Assembly (NCBI GenBank): GCA_007124575.1
Contig: SLEW01000055.1
Coordinates: 1 to 5,986 of the forward strand
Direction of reading: 5' to 3'
Origin: Bacteroidales bacterium
GTDB taxonomy: Bacteria > Bacteroidota > Bacteroidia > Bacteroidales > UBA7960
DNA length: 5,986 bases
Part shown: in pieces, positions 1 to 5,001 of the stretch
Layout of the letters: each line of letters begins with the position of its first letter
Numbering within the stretch: position 1 is the first letter of the stretch
Position numbers and translations under genes: made by a program
Notes under the pieces: generated by a model
Told to the model about the DNA's origin: nothing
Database searches by the model: none
Seen by the model: the letters and a program-made list of their open reading frames with translations, nothing else

Positions 1-2
1 AT

Positions 3-560
3 ATCACGGTGGAATTACACACACATGAGTTCGGAAGCTTTGTTGATGGTCGTGATGATCAGGAGTACAAAACTATTGAGATAGGATCCCAGACATGGAT
101 GGCTGAAAACCTGAATTATTCCTATGGTGATGCTGTACCCTATGATATGATGCCTCAGCACAGAGATGCTTATGGTTTGCTTTACAGCCTCGATGATGCC
201 CTGGATGCATGTCCTCCCGGGTGGCATCTTCCTGCACCTGAAGACCTGGACCATATGGTTGAGTATCTTGCTTTTGATTATGTGGGTGGAATCATGAAAG
301 AGCATGGTAGCGAGCATTGGAGTGATAATAACCGGTTTGCCAGCAATGCATCAGGTTTTTCCGCAAGGGGTGCAGGTTTCTATTACGGCGAAGATCTTGG
401 CTTTATGAATTTTCACAAAAATGCCAATTTTTGGCTGACTCCCGAACATGATGATCAACCTGTTTATATTTCGCTGAGTGTTGGCGATGGCGATTTAACT
501 ATGAGCAGCGCAGGGAGCCCGGAAATGAAATTCTCCGTAAGGTGCATTCAGGCTGAATGA
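3..560 (+). CDS. FISUMP-domain protein, 5' end outside window
   Basis: This is the C-terminal part of a protein with a Fibrobacter succinogenes major paralogous (FISUMP) domain, a family common in secreted or surface proteins of Bacteroidota and Fibrobacterota whose biochemical role is unknown. Counting from the GTG at position 9, the hallmarks are YKTIEIGSQTWMAENLNY (residues 20-37), YGLLYSLDDALDACPPGWHLP (55-75, in pieces) and the closing SVRCI (176-180). The reading frame stays open upstream of that GTG to the window edge, so the true start and any signal peptide or lipobox lie to the left; the GTG is probably not the start. Some usual family positions differ: the Trp normally found after LY is Leu here, and the segment around FWLTPEHDD replaces the usual serine-rich FWSST-like stretch. 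The next gene lies 138 bases downstream on the same strand. The family call is firm; function and substrate are unknown. Confidence 0.85.
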   Translation: MTVELHTHEFGSFVDGRDDQEYKTIEIGSQTWMAENLNYSYGDAVPYDMMPQHRDAYGLLYSLDDALDACPPGWHLPAPEDLDHMVEYLAFDYVGGIMKEHGSEHWSDNNRFASNASGFSARGAGFYYGEDLGFMNFHKNANFWLTPEHDDQPVYISLSVGDGDLTMSSAGSPEMKFSVRCIQAE

Positions 561-698
561 TAGCATCATCATCAAAAAAAACATGAATCGCGCACTTGCG
601 AGCTCTGCGAAGCCAAACCTCCATGCCATGGTTTTGACACACAGGCGAAAGATTATCCAATGGGGATTCCATCTACCCGATATTAAAATTGCAAACAA

Positions 699-1079
699 AT
701 GAAAACCATTAAGATAAACCGTCGTATCAAGGCCACTCCTGAGGAGGTATACCGGGCTTTGACCAACCCTTTTACCATTGAGCTTTGGACAGGAGAGCCT
801 GCTGTGATGAGTGAGGAGCCCGGTTCACCATTTACTATGCTGGAGGGCGCAATAACCGGAGAAAACATAGCTTTTGAGCCTGATAAATCCATCCGGCAGA
901 AGTGGCTCTTTGGCGAGGACCATGCTTCGGAGGTGCTCATCGAACTTTTTCCTGATAAAAACCACACCCAGGTGCGGGTCATGCATACCGGAATCCCGGA
1001 TGAAGCTTATGAAAACATGTTGACTGGCTGGAAAGAGGTATACCTGGCATCACTGCAGGATTTTTTTGAGTTGGGGTAG
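699..1079 (+). CDS. SRPBCC / AHSA1-like small protein
   Basis: This 126-residue protein belongs to the SRPBCC (START/Bet v 1-like) superfamily, most like the AHSA1 (activator of Hsp90 ATPase homologue 1-like) branch. Such proteins form a helix-grip fold with a hydrophobic cavity, and most bacterial members have no known ligand. The evidence is the opening strand with IKATPEEVYRALTNP (residues 10-24), the W30 in the expected early helix region, a central block with FEPDKSIRQKW (59-69) corresponding to the usual 'I..WR/W' strand, and a C-terminal amphipathic helix GWKEVYLASLQDFFELG (110-126) that typically closes the cavity. It is somewhat shorter than the usual 140-160 residues. No signal peptide or membrane segment is visible, so it is probably cytoplasmic. 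The ATG follows an A-rich stretch without a Shine-Dalgarno sequence, as expected in Bacteroidota. It faces the YchF-like gene convergently across 85 bases. Confidence 0.8.
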   Translation: MKTIKINRRIKATPEEVYRALTNPFTIELWTGEPAVMSEEPGSPFTMLEGAITGENIAFEPDKSIRQKWLFGEDHASEVLIELFPDKNHTQVRVMHTGIPDEAYENMLTGWKEVYLASLQDFFELG

Positions 1080-1109
1080 GCGGGGCGTGGCTATATCGTG
1101 CCATTGCAG

Positions 1110-1142
1110 CTGATGCACTTCTTTGCTGTGACTGATGCACTT
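1110..1142. repeat. 11-bp direct repeat, 22-bp period
   Basis: CTGATGCACTT occurs exactly at 1110-1120 and 1132-1142, separated by 11 unrelated bases, so the period is 22 bp, about two helical turns. It lies between the convergent ends of the SRPBCC gene and the YchF-like gene, beyond both stop codons. The role is unknown; a protein-binding site or a trace of local duplication are both possible. Confidence 0.6.
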
Positions 1143-1164
1143 TGTATAAGGTAAGGCACCGGTG

Positions 1165-2250
1165 TTATACGTTAAACCGGACATGAAAGATGTCTCCATC
1201 CTGCACGGTATAATTTTTACCTTCAATGTTGAATTTTCCGGCCTGTTTGCAGGCTTGCTCTGAGCCCAGTTCGAGGAAGTCTGATGACTTCATGACCTCT
1301 GCACGGATAAATCCTCGCTCCATGTCGGAGTGAATCACGCCCGCGGCCTGGGGTGCCATGGTATTCTTTCGTATCGTCCAGGCTCGTACTTCTTTTGGAC
1401 CGAAGGTAAAGAATGTCTGCAGGTTCAGCGTTCTGTATGCTGCACGGATAACCTTGTTTACCGCAGGTTCTTTCAATCCGAGGTCTTCAAGAAATGCTTC
1501 GCGGTCTGCTTCTTCCTCCAGGCTGGCGATTTCTGCTTCTGCCTGTGCTGCCACAATAAGCATTTCCGCGCCTTCCTCCCTGATCACCGGTTTTATTGCT
1601 TCCACATGGTGGTTGCCCGAAGCGGCTGAACTTTCATCCACATTGCAAACATAGATCACCGGCTTTACGGTAAGCAGAAAACAGTCATCAAGATACTTCT
1701 GGTCCTGCTCGCTGATGCTGAAAGTACGGGCAGATTTGCCATTTTCAAAGTGTTGTATAAGCGATGAGAGAACTTCCGTTCCCTTTTTGGCATCTTTGTC
1801 GCCTACCGCAGCTACTTTTTTCATGCGCTCCAGCTTCTTTTCAACCGTTTCCAGGTCTTTGAAAACCAATTCCAGGTCTATGATCTCCTTGTCGCGCATG
1901 GGATCTACCGAGCCTTCCATGTGTGGCACGGTATCATCATCAAAACAGCGCAGCACGTGAATTATGGCGTCGCATTGCCTTATATCGGCAAGAAACTGAT
2001 TTCCCCCTTTCATCTGGCTCCCTCCCTTGGTAAGCCCGGGAACATCTACTATTTCCACTGTGGTTGGAACCACCTTTGCCGGTTTCACAATGGCTGCGAT
2101 AGCATCCAGCCGCGGATCCGGCACTTCTATCTGCCCCAGGTTAGTGCGTCCCGGAATCTGATTTGCATTCGCCCGTCCGCGTTGCAGTGAGTTAAAAAGT
2201 GTGGTTTTGCCTGAACCGGCAATTCCTACCATTCCACAATTCAGTGCCAT
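1165..2250 (-). CDS. ychF: YchF/DUF933-family P-loop NTPase, divergent
   Basis: This 361-residue protein has the architecture of YchF (Obg family, TRAFAC class): an N-terminal G domain with a helical insertion and a C-terminal TGS/DUF933 region. YchF proteins are ATPases that associate with ribosomes and affect translation and stress responses. Visible motifs are the P-loop GIAGSGKTT (residues 9-17), switch II DVPGL (69-73) followed by KGGNQFLADIR (81-91), NVDE (203-206; the NxxE form linked to ATP rather than GTP preference), and the C-terminal blocks GPKEVRAWTI (284-293), ERGFIRAEVMK and VQDGDIFHVRFNV at the very end. A lysine/glutamate-rich helical segment lies at about 120-160. The start was set at the ATG at 2250 (MALNCGMVG, matching the family); an upstream in-frame TTG at 2274 falls inside the promoter element. 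Oddities: the P-loop is not the usual GLPNVGKST, the NFPFCTIEPN stretch is replaced by NQIPGRTNLG (30-39), and the usual SAK is AAQ (234-236). It may be a paralogue of the housekeeping YchF rather than that protein itself. Confidence 0.85.
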   Translation of the reverse strand: MALNCGMVGIAGSGKTTLFNSLQRGRANANQIPGRTNLGQIEVPDPRLDAIAAIVKPAKVVPTTVEIVDVPGLTKGGSQMKGGNQFLADIRQCDAIIHVLRCFDDDTVPHMEGSVDPMRDKEIIDLELVFKDLETVEKKLERMKKVAAVGDKDAKKGTEVLSSLIQHFENGKSARTFSISEQDQKYLDDCFLLTVKPVIYVCNVDESSAASGNHHVEAIKPVIREEGAEMLIVAAQAEAEIASLEEEADREAFLEDLGLKEPAVNKVIRAAYRTLNLQTFFTFGPKEVRAWTIRKNTMAPQAAGVIHSDMERGFIRAEVMKSSDFLELGSEQACKQAGKFNIEGKNYTVQDGDIFHVRFNV

Positions 2251-2271
2251 GTCATTCTTTTTTTTGAGGTG

Positions 2272-2279
2272 CAAAGGTA
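2272..2279 (-). promoter_or_regulatory. -7 element for YchF-like gene
   Basis: The minus strand reads TACCTTTG, an exact match to the Bacteroidota -7 consensus TAnnTTTG, ending 21 bases before the ATG at 2250. Transcription would begin near 2265, leaving a short A-rich leader. No TTTG or TTG is seen at the expected -33 distance, so only the -7 half is supported. Confidence 0.5.
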
Positions 2280-2406
2280 CTATTTTGTTGTATTGTATTT
2301 ACACTGCCTGTCCTGCATTTTGAATCCTTTTCATGGTTGAAAGGGGCCTGGCATTCGTTAATGTATGTCAAAAGATCTTTATTTGCAGGCTATTTGCAAA
2401 AACAGT

Positions 2407-2437
2407 TTTGGCATGAGCTTAAAAATGTGTTTTTTTG
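2407..2437 (+). promoter_or_regulatory. Probable rtcB promoter
   Basis: TTTG at 2407-2410 is followed after 19 bases by TTTTTTTG at 2430-2437, which fits the Bacteroidota promoter (-33 TTTG, N19, -7 TAnnTTTG) with one mismatch in the -7 box. It ends 26 bases upstream of the rtcB ATG, giving a leader of roughly 20 bases. Spacing and position are good, but T-rich sequence makes a chance match possible. Confidence 0.45.
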
Positions 2438-2463
2438 CAGGTAACAAATAAACCTGTGATGAT

Positions 2464-3633
2464 ATGGTACGTGAACTTAAAACAGAAAAGCTTCCCATTA
2501 AAATGTGGATTGATGATGTGGAGGCCGGAGCCCTTGAGCAGGCTAAGAATCTTGCCAACTTTCCATATGCTGTTAGTCATATTTCCCTGATGCCCGATTG
2601 TCATAAGGGTTTTGGAATGCCCATAGGTGGTGTGATGGCCACAAGGGATGTCATCGTACCCAATGCAGTGGGTGTGGATATAGGTTGCGGGATGTGCGCC
2701 GTTCAGACTTCACTGACGGAGATCCCCGGGAAACAGCTGAAAAGCATCTTGAATGATATTCGTTCCAGGATCCCGCTGGGTTTTAAGCATCACAAAAAAA
2801 GCCAGGATCCCTCGCGCATGCCCCCGGTTGATGAAAACGAGCCCATGCCAGTGGTTAATCGTGAGTACCGGAGTGCTATGCACCAGGTAGGAACCCTTGG
2901 AGGAGGCAATCATTTTATCGAGGTTCAGAAAGGTTCCGACGGCCGGATTTGGATCATGATACATTCAGGAAGCCGCAATATCGGCAAGCAGGTTGCAGAC
3001 TATTATAATAAGATGGCGATAAAACTGAACCAGAAGTGGAACAGCCCGGTACCTAAATCGCATCAGCTTGCCTACCTGCCGCTTGACAGCAATGAAGGCA
3101 GGCAGTATATCAGGGAGATGAATTATTGTGTGGATTTCGCCCTGGCAAGCCGGAGACTTATGATGGACAGATCCCTCGAAGTTTTTGAAAACCATTTCGG
3201 TGAGGCATTCAAATCTGCCCCGATGATTAACATTGCTCATAATTATGCCGCTTTTGAAAATCATTTTGGCCAGGATGTTGTAGTACACCGTAAAGGGGCT
3301 ACTAAAGCCGACCGGGATACAGTGGGCATTATTCCTGGCAGCCAGGGAGCAAACAGTTATATCGTCAAGGGGAAAGGCAACAAAGACAGTTTTGAAAGCT
3401 GCTCACACGGCGCCGGGCGTACTATGGGGCGTAAGCAAGCCATTCGTTCGCTTGACCTGCAGGAAGAAACCCGCAAGCTCAATGAGAAAGGGATCCTTCA
3501 TGCCATCCGCAGCCAGCGTGATCTTGATGAGGCCAGTTCTGCATACAAGGATATAACCAAGGTGATGGAGTTACAGCAAGACCTTGTCGACATCCTGGTG
3601 GAGCTTGAACCTATGGCGGTGATAAAGGGATAA
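2464..3633 (+). CDS. rtcB: RtcB-family RNA ligase
   Basis: RtcB is a Mn- and GTP-dependent RNA ligase that joins 2',3'-cyclic phosphate (or 3'-phosphate) ends to 5'-OH ends; in bacteria it is linked to RNA repair. The 389-residue product holds the family's active site in order: MPDCHKGFGMPIGG (43-56), VGVDIGCGM (69-77, with metal ligands D72 and C75), GGGNHFIE (146-153, N149/H150), HSGSRNIG (167-174, H167), HN (259-260), HRKGAT (275-280), GSQGANSYIV (292-301) and SHGAGR (314-319), where H315 corresponds to the histidine that carries GMP. The C-terminal lysine-glycine (VIKG) is also typical. All catalytic positions I can check are intact. It is slightly shorter than E. coli RtcB (about 408) and well below archaeal forms (about 480). 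No archease or RtcR-type regulator is adjacent; the gene appears monocistronic, diverging from the YchF-like gene and converging on the NYN-cold-shock gene. The ATG at 2464 has no strong Shine-Dalgarno sequence. Confidence 0.95.
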   Translation: MVRELKTEKLPIKMWIDDVEAGALEQAKNLANFPYAVSHISLMPDCHKGFGMPIGGVMATRDVIVPNAVGVDIGCGMCAVQTSLTEIPGKQLKSILNDIRSRIPLGFKHHKKSQDPSRMPPVDENEPMPVVNREYRSAMHQVGTLGGGNHFIEVQKGSDGRIWIMIHSGSRNIGKQVADYYNKMAIKLNQKWNSPVPKSHQLAYLPLDSNEGRQYIREMNYCVDFALASRRLMMDRSLEVFENHFGEAFKSAPMINIAHNYAAFENHFGQDVVVHRKGATKADRDTVGIIPGSQGANSYIVKGKGNKDSFESCSHGAGRTMGRKQAIRSLDLQEETRKLNEKGILHAIRSQRDLDEASSAYKDITKVMELQQDLVDILVELEPMAVIKG

Positions 3634-3660
3634 TGCTTCTCCGGATTGTTTCAACAGAGG

Positions 3661-3699
3661 TGCTGGGCCGGGGGCGTTTTATCCGGCAAGATGACAGCA
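3661..3699. terminator. Possible bidirectional hairpin after rtcB
   Basis: GCCGG (3667-3671) pairs with CCGGC (3683-3687), and outside it TGCTG (3661-3665) can pair with CAGCA (3695-3699) across an asymmetric internal loop. It sits in the 92-base gap between the convergent ends of rtcB and the NYN-cold-shock gene, where a shared terminator is expected. No T-run follows on either strand, so intrinsic termination is uncertain. Confidence 0.3.
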
Positions 3700-3725
3700 G
3701 GTGCAAAAGGCATACTTAGCCCTGG

Positions 3726-4631
3726 TTAGCTTACTTTTCTGACATTCTTGGCGACATCCTGCCCGTTGTATTTCTTTTCTACCGTAAATATCACCATGTC
3801 GCCCGTCATCAGATCATTGAAGTCTACATTTTCCACATCGGTATAGTGAAAAAAGAGATTGTTGTTGGGATACCTTATAAAGCCATAGCCATTTTTGAGA
3901 CTTAGGACTTCGCCTTCCTGCACCTCCTCATTGCTTGGCTCCGAAGTAGTTTTTTCATGGCTCTGGCTTTCTTCCTGGACAAAAAGATTAATAACCAGGG
4001 GGTCCGTTGTGCCTGCACGGCTTTCGATCAGGTCATGCATGAGTACGGGGTAGGTTACCTCTTTCATGAGGTTTTGTGATGTTTTGGTGATCATCTTCTG
4101 GCCTTCGTCATTGGTAAACTCAAAATCCCAGCATATTAACATGACCCTGATACCAAGAGCGTTTATTTTTCTGATAAGCGGAACGAAATCACCATCGGAA
4201 GCAATGAGCACAAGCACATCCATCTTGTTGGCGGCCGCCATATCGTAAGCTTCCAGCGCAAGATGCACATCTACGTTTTTTTCTTCCCGTTTCCCGTGAA
4301 AACTTTTGGTGGGAAAGTAATGGGTCACCAGTCCTTCGGACATCAGAATGTCATCAAATACGCGTTCATAATAGAGCTGACTGCCACGTTGCGCAGCTTC
4401 CTGTGCACTTACCCTGCCACGAAAGTAATGCGACTCGGTGATGCGACTTAACTGTGCATCGATCTCTTCTTCCATCGCAACCTGCTGGCGGATAAACTCA
4501 TGCAGGCCAGCAATGCTCAGGCGCCTCTTGCGTGAATGTACGTAGTTGTAATAATTGCTGACGTGAAGAAAATAATTGCCATCATAAAAGACACCAATGC
4601 GGATCATGCCGCCGCTTTTCTTATTATGCAT
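3726..4631 (-). CDS. NYN (PIN-like nuclease) domain fused to cold-shock domain
   Basis: This 301-residue cytoplasmic-looking protein has two recognisable parts. Residues about 9-200 form a NYN/LabA-type (DUF88) PIN-like domain: FYDGNYF (15-21, acidic D17), KNVDVHLALEAYDMA (118-132, D121), and LIASDGDFVPLIRKI (142-156, D146 and D148), the usual acidic cluster that holds metal in RNA-cleaving members of the fold. After an acidic, Ser/Gln/Glu-rich linker (about 219-238), residues 239-301 form a cold-shock OB-fold domain with an RNP1-like KNGYGFIRY (246-254) and an RNP2-like NLFFHYTDV (258-266). The family knowledge suggests metal-dependent RNA cleavage with the second domain binding single-stranded RNA; substrate and activity are inferred. 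The ATG at 4631 was chosen as the longest start with an A-rich leader; M9 (4607) is an alternative that begins directly at the domain. A strong promoter lies about 165 bases upstream, and the gene converges on rtcB. Confidence 0.85.
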   Translation of the reverse strand: MHNKKSGGMIRIGVFYDGNYFLHVSNYYNYVHSRKRRLSIAGLHEFIRQQVAMEEEIDAQLSRITESHYFRGRVSAQEAAQRGSQLYYERVFDDILMSEGLVTHYFPTKSFHGKREEKNVDVHLALEAYDMAAANKMDVLVLIASDGDFVPLIRKINALGIRVMLICWDFEFTNDEGQKMITKTSQNLMKEVTYPVLMHDLIESRAGTTDPLVINLFVQEESQSHEKTTSEPSNEEVQEGEVLSLKNGYGFIRYPNNNLFFHYTDVENVDFNDLMTGDMVIFTVEKKYNGQDVAKNVRKVS

Positions 4632-4796
4632 ATTATATCTTTAAAAATAAATAATAAACGAAAGTTTACTTGTTTTGTACCAATAAACTTATAAATAAAA
4701 ACGCAAACCCTGCTTATCTATAAAAAACAACCAATAAGCTTAATCCTATGTTTTAATTTGATTGACCAGATAGCTATAAGTAGTTACGTTACTTTG

Positions 4797-4827
4797 CAAA
4801 TATACAGATGTTTTCTGTTAAAGCAAA
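4797..4827 (-). promoter_or_regulatory. Full Bacteroidota promoter for NYN-cold-shock gene
   Basis: On the minus strand TTTG (4827-4824) is followed by exactly 19 bases and then TATATTTG (4804-4797), matching both halves of the Bacteroidota promoter (TTTG, N19, TAnnTTTG) without mismatch. Transcription would start near 4790, giving a 5' leader of about 160 bases before the ATG at 4631. This is the best promoter match in the window. Confidence 0.6.
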
Positions 4828-4877
4828 AAACATCCGGCATTTTCAGCCGAAAATCCCATATTTTTTACTAAAACACG

Positions 4878-4885
4878 TATTTTTG
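4878..4885 (+). promoter_or_regulatory. -7 element upstream of hisS
   Basis: TATTTTTG matches the Bacteroidota -7 consensus TAnnTTTG exactly, followed by C as is common. It lies 116 bases before the hisS ATG, so the leader would be about 110 bases. No TTTG or TTG is found at the -33 distance, leaving the call tentative. Confidence 0.45.
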
Positions 4886-4898
4886 CAGCATATAGATG

Positions 4899-4921
4899 AC
4901 CCCGTGGAAGTAACCCGGGGT
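4899..4921 (+). other. Hairpin in hisS leader
   Basis: ACCCCG (4899-4904) can pair with CGGGGT (4916-4921) around an 11-base loop, followed by an interrupted T-rich stretch (4921-4938). It falls just after the predicted hisS transcription start. A five-codon reading frame (ATG at 4896, product MTPWK, stop at 4911-4913) overlaps it; it holds no histidine codons, so it is not a classical histidine leader peptide. A weak attenuator-like or stabilising structure is possible. Confidence 0.3.
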
Positions 4922-5001
4922 TTCTGATTTTGGATTTTATCAGTATTCATAACGGCAGAAGGCTGATCATCAGGCCGGCAAGCCAGCAAAACAACAAGGT
5001 T

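Larger units (their letters stand above)
4632..5001. other. AT-rich divergent intergenic region
   Basis: These 370 bases separate the NYN-cold-shock gene (leftward) from hisS (rightward). No credible protein gene is seen on either strand; a minus-strand open frame running from here into hisS is a shadow with no family features. The left part (about 4632-4790) is very AT-rich and would be the leader of the NYN-cold-shock mRNA. The centre carries the leftward promoter at 4797-4827, and the right part carries a hairpin (ATTTTC 4839-4844 pairing with GAAAAT 4849-4854), the rightward -7 element at 4878-4885 and a second hairpin in the hisS leader. Confidence 0.7.

Noticed and set aside
2251..2274. 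Upstream in-frame TTG start for the YchF-like protein, adding eight residues (MHLKKKND).
   Set aside because: The TTG lies within the predicted -7 promoter element, so it would be upstream of the transcript start, and the family begins at MAL-C-G like the ATG at 2250.
2380..2398. Direct repeat TATTTGCA (2380-2387 and 2391-2398) upstream of rtcB.
   Set aside because: TTTGC is part of the phylum's promoter vocabulary and the flanks are T/A-rich; neither copy has a full TAnnTTTG box or a -33 partner, so chance is the simpler explanation.
4632..4637. TATAAT on the minus strand directly before the NYN-cold-shock ATG.
   Set aside because: It touches the start codon, leaving no room for a transcript start upstream of it, and Bacteroidota do not use the TATAAT -10 box as their main promoter.
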